Part shown: positions 6,792 to 11,626 of the stretch, piece after piece
How the letters are laid out: each line of letters opens with the position of its first letter
Numbering within the stretch: the first letter of the stretch is position 1
Notes under the pieces: generated by a model
The model's input: only the letters and a program-made list of their open reading frames with translations
What the model was told of the DNA's origin: nothing
Database searches by the model: none
Translations under genes and position numbers: made by a program
Source of the DNA: Thermoflexales bacterium
GTDB lineage: Bacteria; Chloroflexota; Anaerolineae; Fen-1058
Length of the DNA: 11,626 nucleotides
NCBI GenBank assembly: GCA_017882055.1
Contig: JADGQE010000080.1
Coordinates: 1-11,626, forward strand
Direction of reading: 5' to 3'

Positions 6792-8294
6792 TCAGCGTCC
6801 CTTATAGGTCGGCCAGTTTGGAATGCTGTAGGGAACGTTGGCGGGTGCGGGCGTGAGCAAGTAAGCATCGACCCACCAATGCCAGCTGACGAGGTTGTCG
6901 TCATCGTAACCGAGATCGAGCCAGCGGCCTTTGACGCCGCTGCCGGTATCGAGCGCCGCGCCGACGCCGTAATCCGGCACGTAGATCTTCGTACCGAGCG
7001 GCACCACTTTGGGGTCGACCGCAATCACGCCCTTTTGCATTCTCAAGCCCGTTGCGGTGAAGCCATACCACGGCGAGGTGCGCGGCGTGCCAGATGTCGC
7101 TGCGCTGTAAGCCGTGGCATACATGCGCAGATGCCGCCAGTATTCGATGGGGCCACTGGGCGTATCGAGGGTGCGAATAACCACTTTGGTGCCAAAGCGT
7201 GTGACTTTGTTAACGGGCGGCTCCAGCACAAATTCGTCGACCAGGTTGCGTATGACTTCCTGCCCGTCTTCATAGCGTACGCGAATGCGCTTCTGACGCA
7301 GGCCGTTCTGGCCATCCTGCGTTGAGCTCGTGTCCAACTCCATGTCCGGATCGTAAACGGTTTCGGTTTCGAATAAGATCGGTTCTTGTTGAATCTTGTA
7401 TTCTTCGCGCACCCGCACGACTTTGATGGCCGTATCGGCTTCGACGGCCGCCTCGAGCGGCGGCTGCGTGTAGTCCTGGCCGAACAGCGCCACGCCCAGA
7501 TCGCTCAGCACTTCGCCAACTTTGTGGCGCAGAGTGCGCGATCGAATCAACTGCCCGTCGACTTCGACTTGAACCGGCATCGATGCTTCGATCTGAATGC
7601 GCATCCCCGGTGTGAGCGGGGCCGACAGATCCGGCGTGATCCGATCGGCCAGATACAGCTGCACATTCGCTTCAGTCAGGGCCTGGCCGACGGTGGTGGC
7701 CGGCGTCTCGATCTGGCGGACGTTGTTGTTACCGGTGTCGATCGTGACAGGCATGGCGCGTCGAATGACGATCGCCAACGGCGAGCGGTCGGTCGGGCCG
7801 CTCGAGAAAAGTCGGGGAGTGGGGTCGCTAGGGTTGAAGACCTGGCCGTTGATCGTGACAAGGTCCTGCTCGCCAAGCGGGACACTGGCTTGCTTGAACA
7901 AATCGGGTAGGGTGGTGGCCTGGGTACGGAATTGGTGCGTGTTGCCGTCGGCTATGACGGTGACGGAGCGCGCCCGCCGCACGGTAATGGTCGCCTGCCG
8001 ATCGGGCAGCGTGGATTCCAGATCGGGCGCGACGAGGTCTTCAGGCTGGAGGGTTACGCCTACTTCGCGCAGTACATTATCGACCAGGCGTTGATTGGTA
8101 TGCACCACGCGCACCTGACCGTCGACGATGATCGTAATTGACGCGAGAGCGGCGTTGTAGCCGATTGCCATTACGATCACGACGGCGGCCATCGTCCCCA
8201 GGGCAAACAGTCCGTGCGACAACAGACGCTGCAGCGGGTTGGGGCGATTAAGTGTTTTAAGCCAGGGCGCTGGCCTGAGGGTATCTCGTTCCAT
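6792..8294 (-). CDS. YabE-like cell-wall protein: four DUF348, G5 and 3D domains
   Basis: The 500-residue protein is predicted to be membrane-anchored with its bulk outside the cell. A basic N-terminus is followed by one membrane segment at about 31-51 (signal anchor). Then come four DUF348-type repeats beginning near residues 53, 109, 181 and 240, each of the form 'V.V..dG....'. A G5-like domain covers about 290-375 (VRVREEYKIQQEPILFETET ... FGTKVVIRTL). A C-terminal 3D domain covers about 388-475, with three aspartates in AVDP (D427), ALDTG (D449) and LDLGYD (D460) and the motif VPLGTKIYVPDYG. In this family the 3D domain is related to MltA/Rpf-type lytic enzymes and is linked to peptidoglycan remodelling; activity here is inferred. 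The start codon lies only a few bases after the T-tract of the SRP RNA and has no close Shine-Dalgarno sequence. A later start would remove the basic n-region of the anchor. Confidence 0.92.
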   Translation of the reverse strand: MERDTLRPAPWLKTLNRPNPLQRLLSHGLFALGTMAAVVIVMAIGYNAALASITIIVDGQVRVVHTNQRLVDNVLREVGVTLQPEDLVAPDLESTLPDRQATITVRRARSVTVIADGNTHQFRTQATTLPDLFKQASVPLGEQDLVTINGQVFNPSDPTPRLFSSGPTDRSPLAIVIRRAMPVTIDTGNNNVRQIETPATTVGQALTEANVQLYLADRITPDLSAPLTPGMRIQIEASMPVQVEVDGQLIRSRTLRHKVGEVLSDLGVALFGQDYTQPPLEAAVEADTAIKVVRVREEYKIQQEPILFETETVYDPDMELDTSSTQDGQNGLRQKRIRVRYEDGQEVIRNLVDEFVLEPPVNKVTRFGTKVVIRTLDTPSGPIEYWRHLRMYATAYSAATSGTPRTSPWYGFTATGLRMQKGVIAVDPKVVPLGTKIYVPDYGVGAALDTGSGVKGRWLDLGYDDDNLVSWHWWVDAYLLTPAPANVPYSIPNWPTYKGR

Positions 8295-8299
8295 AAGAA

Positions 8300-8590
8300 A
8301 ACAAAATGGTCGTGCACCTCTCTTCGAATCGATTACACCGACTTACCACCAACAGCCGGCTCGGACCAGGCGCCCCGACGACACCCAAAAGGGTCCCCTT
8401 ATCGCTGCTTCCTTCCGGACCTGACGAGGTTCGAAGTCTTTTGCCGCGTCGGACCCGGCCGTCAACGCCACTTATTTTTGGCAGTCTCGAGTAGATCGAT
8501 CCTGAGAGCGGAATTCAACCCCGCTATAGCGGGTTGCGGGCACGGCCAAAGCCGCGAGGGCACCGCTGGCTCCCCATCTAGCACGACCGA
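8300..8590 (-). ncRNA. ffs: Large bacterial SRP RNA (Alu and S domains)
   Basis: The S-domain core is unmistakable: on the minus strand CAGGTCCGGAAGGAAGCAGC around 8404-8423, with the GGAA tetraloop at 8416-8413. The RNA is the long form, not the small 4.5S type. Its 5' part (GTGCTAGATGGGGAG, then GCGGTGCCC and GGGGTTGAATTCC) matches the Alu domain of the Bacillus-type scRNA, and its 3' end (AGGTGCACGACC) matches that RNA's 3' end. The 5' GGTCGTGC (8587-8580) pairs perfectly with the 3' GCACGACC (8315-8308), and helix 5 segments pair as well (ATCGAT at 8495-8500 with 8328-8333). The RNA is followed by TTTTGTTTT. It forms the scaffold of the signal recognition particle with Ffh and targets nascent membrane and secreted proteins. 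Ends are estimated to within a few bases. An additional mini-hairpin at 8541-8556 interrupts the Alu domain. Confidence 0.93.
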
Positions 8591-8595
8591 TAAGA

Positions 8596-8624
8596 ATGGT
8601 ACAGGGAGAGACAGTTCTTGTCAA
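8596..8624 (-). promoter_or_regulatory. Sigma-70 type promoter of the SRP RNA
   Basis: On the minus strand a consensus -35 TTGACA (8624-8619) is separated by 17 bp from TACCAT (8601-8596). Transcription would begin near 8590, where the conserved 5' end of the SRP RNA begins. Confidence 0.85.
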
Positions 8625-8635
8625 GCACGATGGGC

Positions 8636-8740
8636 GTTGGGCAACTGGGGATTGGGCAACTGGGGATTGGTAACTGGTCAATTGGGCAACTGGTCACCAG
8701 GTAACTAATTGACCGATTAACCAATTGACCAGTCGCCCAA
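8636..8740. repeat. Mirrored heptamer/octamer array between tRNA-Ser and the SRP RNA promoter
   Basis: The words ACTGGGG, ATTGGGCA, ACTGGTCA and ATTGGTA recur throughout. The 17 bases GGGCAACTGGGGATTGG occur at 8639-8655 and again at 8654-8670. The right part is the same family in inverted orientation: ACTGGTCAATTGG (8673-8685) is exactly complementary to 8721-8733, and CTGGTCACCAG marks the centre. The array could fold into a long imperfect hairpin. Confidence 0.85.
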
Positions 8741-8746
8741 CCGTAG

Positions 8747-8833
8747 CGGAGAGGGTGGGATTTGAACCCACGGTGCCTTGCGGCACACGCGCTCTCCAGG
8801 CGCGCGCGTTAGGCCAGACTACGCAACCTCTCC
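8747..8833 (-). tRNA. tRNA-Ser (anticodon GGA)
   Basis: The 87-base gene folds as a class II tRNA. The acceptor GGAGAGG pairs with CCTCTCC. The anticodon stem CGCGC/GCGCG closes the loop CTGGAGA, with anticodon GGA at 8797-8795. A long variable arm GTGCC-GCAA-GGCAC is typical of serine tRNA. The T arm is GTGGG-TTCAAAT-CCCAC. The discriminator base is G and CCA is not encoded. It reads UCC and UCU codons. Confidence 0.96.
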
Positions 8834-8854
8834 AAGGGCCTTAATACGCGGCGG

Positions 8855-8883
8855 ATTATACCTGAACAGTGAGCAATGAGCAA
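8855..8883 (-). promoter_or_regulatory. Promoter of tRNA-Ser with a repeat-derived -35
   Basis: On the minus strand TATAAT (8860-8855) lies 17 bp after TTGCTC (8883-8878) and about 22 bp before the mature tRNA. The -35 hexamer is part of the TTGCTCA heptamer repeat. The -10 is a perfect consensus; the -35 match is only partial (TTG plus C5 mismatch). Confidence 0.65.
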
Positions 8884-8894
8884 TGCTCAATGAC
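8870..8894 (+). repeat. TGAGCAA heptamers
   Basis: TGAGCAA, TGAGCAA and TGCTCAA follow directly, then TGAC. TGAGCA and TGCTCA are inverted copies, so this short array also has a mirrored design. Between it and the terminator at 9002-9032 (8895-9001) I see nothing else. Confidence 0.65.
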
Positions 8895-9001
8895 AAAAGG
8901 AGTAATTATTATGAGCTCCAGGTCTCTGTTTTGACCGCGCGCTCCGCGCAGTCATTGCTTTCATCATCTCAGCACGACGGTTTTTCTTGTCTGCAGAACA
9001 C

Positions 9002-9032
9002 AAAACGCCCGACGGAAATTCCCCAGCGGGCG
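9002..9032 (-). terminator. Rho-independent terminator of the MNT-HEPN operon
   Basis: On the minus strand CGCCCG (9032-9027) pairs with CGGGCG (9011-9006) across a 15-nt loop and is followed by TTTTG. It sits 54 bases after the stop of the HEPN gene. The stem is short but GC-rich. Confidence 0.65.
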
Positions 9033-9086
9033 CTAAGGTTTGATGCGGATCGATCGCGTATTGCTTAAGCAGCTGCAAATTGATCG

Positions 9087-9470
9087 TTATAGCGAGCGCA
9101 CAATCACTTCGAGTGTTTCGCGCGCAAGATTCAATGCTTCCTCTGCATCCTTTTGTGCGGGCATACCTTCAGGCAATGTGCCCGGCAGGGCATCGGGATA
9201 GCGGGTGGGAATATAGAATCGATCGAGCAAGGGCAAATCGTTGTTAAGATCGCTCATCACATCAGGAGACAGTAACTGGATCAGATCAACGAGGCGATGT
9301 GTTCGAGGCGCTGTATGTCCATGTTGTTCCAGCCAGCCTTTAATTGCCTTCTCGACACATTGCTGTGCATGAAAGCAAACTTGATTAAGGATGCCTTCGG
9401 TCAAGGCGAGCTCGGCCATGCGCAAATCCTGGCGCGCGAAGGTCAGCCAGTTTTTACTTGCTTCGCTCAT
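9087..9470 (-). CDS. HEPN domain protein (MNT partner)
   Basis: The 127-residue protein matches the PF05168-type HEPN domain. It has an N-terminal helix with WLTFARQDLRMAELAL, the core CFHAQQCVEKAIKGWLEQHG, THRLVDLIQLL, and a C-terminal helix EEALNLARETLEVIVRSL. The start at 9470 is preferred because SEASKNWL begins the domain and an AAGGG lies about 11 bases upstream. The longer ATG at 9494 adds only eight residues inside the preceding gene. The frame overlaps the 3' end of the MNT gene by 17 bases, so the two are translationally coupled. HEPN proteins are all-alpha; many are RNases with an Rx4-6H motif, usually controlled by a partner nucleotidyltransferase. I do not see that motif here, so RNase activity is not supported by sequence alone. 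Toxin or accessory role is inference. Confidence 0.85.
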   Translation of the reverse strand: MSEASKNWLTFARQDLRMAELALTEGILNQVCFHAQQCVEKAIKGWLEQHGHTAPRTHRLVDLIQLLSPDVMSDLNNDLPLLDRFYIPTRYPDALPGTLPEGMPAQKDAEEALNLARETLEVIVRSL

Positions 9471-9816
9471 AAATGACTTTACCCTTAGCGGCAATTTCTT
9501 CGCGGACGAACGCCCGCTCGTGCGTCAATCGATCGAACTCTTGAGGGGTATACACCAGAATATCCACGCCGACCTGTGGACGCAGCAGTTCAAGGATGCG
9601 GCGCGTACGATCGAGGAACGCCTCATTCATTTCTTTGACAATGACCAAATCGATATCGGACCATTCATTAATTTGATCAATCGGATATGATCCAAACAGA
9701 ATGATCTTTTCGGGCCGCAGCTGTGTGATTAAGATCGGTAGCCAGCGATCTAACTCACTTTTCAGACGCACACGGCGCGCCTGAGCGTTTCTGGTCTGTG
9801 GCATGACAACTGACAT
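9454..9816 (-). CDS. MNT-type minimal nucleotidyltransferase
   Basis: The 120-residue protein has the nucleotidyltransferase core of the MNT/KNTase superfamily. The signature is G42-S43, then D54 and D56 in GSYPIDQINEWSDIDLVIV, with a likely third acidic residue D85 in GVDILVYT. In MNT/HEPN toxin-antitoxin modules the MNT partner modifies its HEPN partner (AMPylation is known for MntA/HepT) to silence it. The usual small/charged residues after GS are replaced here by YPIDQINEW, but the acidic triad is kept, so activity is plausible. The start at 9816 has a GAGG about eight bases upstream. The gene is first in a two-gene operon with the HEPN gene, separated from the GH1 stop by 83 bases. Confidence 0.88.
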   Translation of the reverse strand: MSVVMPQTRNAQARRVRLKSELDRWLPILITQLRPEKIILFGSYPIDQINEWSDIDLVIVKEMNEAFLDRTRRILELLRPQVGVDILVYTPQEFDRLTHERAFVREEIAAKGKVIYERSK

Positions 9817-9851
9817 ATGGGCCGCCTCAAATAACCTGAATCATGGCATAC

Positions 9852-9879
9852 AGTTTATCACCAAATTCCTTTGAAGCAA
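9852..9879 (-). promoter_or_regulatory. Possible promoter of the MNT-HEPN operon
   Basis: On the minus strand TTGCTT (9879-9874) and TAAACT (9857-9852) are 16 bp apart in the gap after the GH1 gene. Neither box is a full consensus. No terminator for GH1 is evident in the same gap (9817-9899). Confidence 0.35.
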
Positions 9880-9899
9880 GGTTCACTGATCCGCAACAC

Positions 9900-11255
9900 T
9901 TATCCCGGAAACAATGTATCGATCAACTCTGGCGTGTACTTGTAAACGAGTTCTTCGTTAAGTGTGCCTGTCTGGCAAACTTCGCCATACAGTTCACCGC
10001 TGCGGCGCAGCTGGCGTGCCTGCGTTTGAGGATTGAGCTCGACCAGGCCGAAACGCAGATTCCAGCCTTCGGCCCACTCGAAGTTGTCGACCAGCGACCA
10101 GTGGTAGTAGCCCATCACCGGCACGTTTTGATTGATTGCCTGCCAGATCGCTCGCAGGTGGGTAATCAAGTAACGCGGACGCTGATCGTCGTCGGCATCG
10201 GGCAGGCCGTTTTCGGTGATGTAGATGGGCTTGCCGGTGCGCTCCAGGCGCTTGAGAAAGCGGAACAAACCCTGTGCATAGATTTCACCGTAGTTGCCGT
10301 CGCTCATTTCAATGCCGGGCTTGACGAGACCGTTGCCTAAGATCATACCGGGCAAGTTGTGGCGATCGAACCTGGTGAACTCACGCGTGTAGTAGTTGAG
10401 GCCGATGAAGTCGGCGGTGTTGCGCAGCGATCGATTGCGCTTGATGAAGCGCAGGCGGCCGCGCAGCATGGCGTCGAGGATGGTCTGGTTGAAAACCCGA
10501 TCGCGGTTGCCGGCGACCCAGCGATCGAGCCATGAATTCGATCGGTACGGCTCAAACAGCCGCATGTGATGCGCCAGGCCGACGCGCGCATTGTCTTGAA
10601 GACGATGAATCGCGTGATACGCTGCCGCATGACCGAGCATCAGATGATCCATGACGGTCAGTGCCAGCCCGAGGTCGTTTTTGCCCGGCGGCATCGCATT
10701 CTGTGCCACGGCTTCGCTGGTTTGATCGACGCCACTGACCCAGCCACCCACGGCGTAAACATTCGGCTCGTTGATCGTGATCCACAGGTCGCAGAGATCC
10801 TTGAGGGACTCGACGGCTTTGGTCACGAAGCGTTCAAATCGCGGTATGACCTCCGGCGTTTCCCAGCCGCCGCGCTCGATCAGCCACTGCGGACTGGTGA
10901 AATGGTGCAGGGTGATCATTGGCTCGATGCCGCGCTCGCGCATGGATTTGAGCATGACCCGGTAGCGATCGATCGCGGCGGTGTCCCACTGACCTTCTTG
11001 CGGCTCAATGCGGCTCCATTCGATCGACAGGCGATGCGCGTTGTTGTGCATCTGCGCGGCGAAGTCCATATCTTTTTCAAAACCGTCCCCCCACCAATCG
11101 GAGGCTCGATCAGATTTCTGGTCGCCTTTGATGTGGCCTTCGCCTTGCTCCCACGCCCACCAATCGTTTTTGTCGTTGCCGCCTTCGACCTGATGAGCCG
11201 CCGTGGCACAGCCCCATTTGAAGTCACGTGGAAAATACAGCGTTGCTTTAGCCAT
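9900..11255 (-). CDS. Family 1 glycoside hydrolase (beta-glucosidase-like)
   Basis: The 451-residue protein is a full-length GH1 enzyme. It starts MAKATLYFPRDFKWGCATAA and has the glycone-site HQVEG (Q22), TLHHF (H118), the acid/base NEP with E163, the nucleophile TENG with E348, and the sugar-binding WSLVDNFEW (E393, W394). GH1 enzymes hydrolyse terminal beta-linked glucose, galactose or related sugars with retention; the exact sugar cannot be read here. No signal peptide is present, so it is probably cytoplasmic. The ATG at 11255 is chosen because GAGG lies five bases upstream and family members start near here. The extension to 11306 is translated repeat sequence. No sugar transporter or regulator is next to it in the window. 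Confidence 0.95.
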   Translation of the reverse strand: MAKATLYFPRDFKWGCATAAHQVEGGNDKNDWWAWEQGEGHIKGDQKSDRASDWWGDGFEKDMDFAAQMHNNAHRLSIEWSRIEPQEGQWDTAAIDRYRVMLKSMRERGIEPMITLHHFTSPQWLIERGGWETPEVIPRFERFVTKAVESLKDLCDLWITINEPNVYAVGGWVSGVDQTSEAVAQNAMPPGKNDLGLALTVMDHLMLGHAAAYHAIHRLQDNARVGLAHHMRLFEPYRSNSWLDRWVAGNRDRVFNQTILDAMLRGRLRFIKRNRSLRNTADFIGLNYYTREFTRFDRHNLPGMILGNGLVKPGIEMSDGNYGEIYAQGLFRFLKRLERTGKPIYITENGLPDADDDQRPRYLITHLRAIWQAINQNVPVMGYYHWSLVDNFEWAEGWNLRFGLVELNPQTQARQLRRSGELYGEVCQTGTLNEELVYKYTPELIDTLFPG

Positions 11256-11260
11256 GAATA

Positions 11261-11319
11261 CCTCGTATTGCGTGTTGCGTATTGCGTAAAAGCATCCGTT
11301 ACGCATTACGAATTACGCA
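11261..11319. repeat. Mirrored CAATACG/TTGCGTA heptamer array between GNAT and GH1
   Basis: On the plus strand CCTCGTA, TTGCGTG, TTGCGTA, TTGCGTA, a 10-base spacer, then TTACGCA, TTACGAA, TTACGCA fill the whole gap. The two 21-base arms are inverted and match at about 17 of 21 positions, so the transcript could form a long hairpin with a short loop. The array abuts the GNAT stop codon on one side and the GH1 ribosome binding site on the other. Confidence 0.85.
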
Positions 11320-11626
11320 TTAGATGATTTCGTACCACCAGAAGAGCGCCACTTCTTTCACGCCGATGTCGTCATTGGCGTAGTAATGATCGTCGAGGCC
11401 GCCCGGCTGAAAGCCGAGACGGCGATAGAAATTGCAAGCCGGCCAGTTGTTGGTCTGGGTCTCCAGCCGGATGGCGCGCAGTTGATGATCCCTGGCCCAC
11501 TCGATGGCGCGGCGGATCAATTCGCGCCCGATGCCCTGCCCGCGAAAGGCTCGATCGACGGCGATGTTCCACAGCATCGCAGCGTTGTGCCACGCCTGGT
11601 GTTCCATATCCAGCATCGCGATCAGC
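11320..11626 (-). CDS. GNAT family N-acetyltransferase, N-terminus outside window
   Basis: The frame is open to the window edge (LIA precedes the first visible Met), so only about 102 C-terminal residues are present. LWNIAVDRAFRGQGIGRELI is the acetyl-CoA binding motif A of GNAT enzymes (RGQGIG). The downstream pattern IRLETQTNNWPACNFYRRLG and FQPGGLDDHYY resembles streptothricin acetyltransferase-like GNATs, but the substrate is not certain. These enzymes transfer acetyl from acetyl-CoA to an amine. The gene lies upstream of GH1 on the same strand, 64 bases away. Confidence 0.85.
   Translation of the reverse strand, partial: LIAMLDMEHQAWHNAAMLWNIAVDRAFRGQGIGRELIRRAIEWARDHQLRAIRLETQTNNWPACNFYRRLGFQPGGLDDHYYANDDIGVKEVALFWWYEII

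Noticed and set aside
8354..8459. Small 4.5S-type SRP RNA only
   Set aside because: Conserved Alu-domain sequence, a matching 3' end and a promoter at the correct distance support the long form instead.
8214..8708. Plus-strand open frame of 164 codons
   Set aside because: It covers the SRP RNA gene, its promoter and part of the heptamer array; no domain is recognisable.
8636..8740. CRISPR array
   Set aside because: The units are 7-8 bp, degenerate and mirrored, with no 25-35 bp repeats or unique spacers and no cas genes nearby.
11256..11306. GH1 start at 11306
   Set aside because: The added 17 residues are translated heptamer repeat, while the ATG at 11255 has a well-placed GAGG and fits the family N-terminus.
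10566..11327. Plus-strand open frame of 253 codons
   Set aside because: It is antisense to GH1, which has all catalytic motifs; the product looks like a shadow of the opposite strand.
1..11626. Cyanobacterial origin suggested by STRR-like repeats and CGATCG excess
   Set aside because: The full HIP1 octamer is rare (one clear GCGATCGC near 2880) and the proteins look like Chloroflexota; the likeness is kept only as a finding.

Overview
This window looks like chromosomal DNA of moderately high GC from a bacterium of the Chloroflexota, probably Anaerolineae-like. The taxon is an inference. It rests on a giant multi-GAF membrane sensor, a lipoprotein whose Pro-Thr linkers flank a LysM domain, a four-DUF348/G5/3D cell-wall protein, a long Alu-bearing SRP RNA, and intergenic DNA filled with heptamer tandem repeats. 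No mobile-element gene, phage gene or CRISPR array is visible.

Layout. 1-3500 (minus) is the N-terminal part of a membrane sensor with five GAF domains and the start of a PAS domain; its C-terminus lies outside the window. A short divergent gap with an extended -10 promoter leads to a plus-strand LysM/FxLYD-like lipoprotein (3706-4758). Next is a gene-free composite repeat zone (4759-5103) with two copies of a 40-bp hairpin module, then a plus-strand PlsC-type acyltransferase (5104-5790). Convergent to it lies a minus-strand block read right to left: tRNA-Ser(GGA), a heptamer array, the promoter and gene of the large SRP RNA, a YabE-like DUF348/G5/3D protein, a strong terminator, and the 16S rRNA dimethyltransferase gene ksgA. 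Upstream on the same strand are an MNT/HEPN two-gene pair (9087-9816), a GH1 glycosidase (9900-11255), and a GNAT acetyltransferase cut by the window end.

How the parts fit. The tRNA, SRP RNA and ksgA are housekeeping functions in translation, protein targeting and ribosome maturation. The YabE-like protein and the LysM lipoprotein act at the cell envelope, and the acyltransferase in phospholipid synthesis. The MNT/HEPN pair is a compact overlapping operon with its own terminator and a possible promoter, consistent with a toxin-antitoxin type module. I see no single pathway joining all the genes.

The most unusual content is between the genes. Five different 7-8 bp words (CAATACG, ACTGGTCA/ATTGGGCA, GGATGAR, GGGGATC, TGAGCAA) form short, degenerate, partly mirrored arrays in many gaps, like the STRR heptamers known from cyanobacteria. 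They run into gene ends: they encode the tails of the PlsC and KsgA proteins and part of the lipoprotein N-terminus, and one supplies a -35 box. The hexamer CGATCG is also about ten times more frequent than base composition predicts. The SRP RNA is the long, Alu-containing form and carries an extra small hairpin in its Alu domain.
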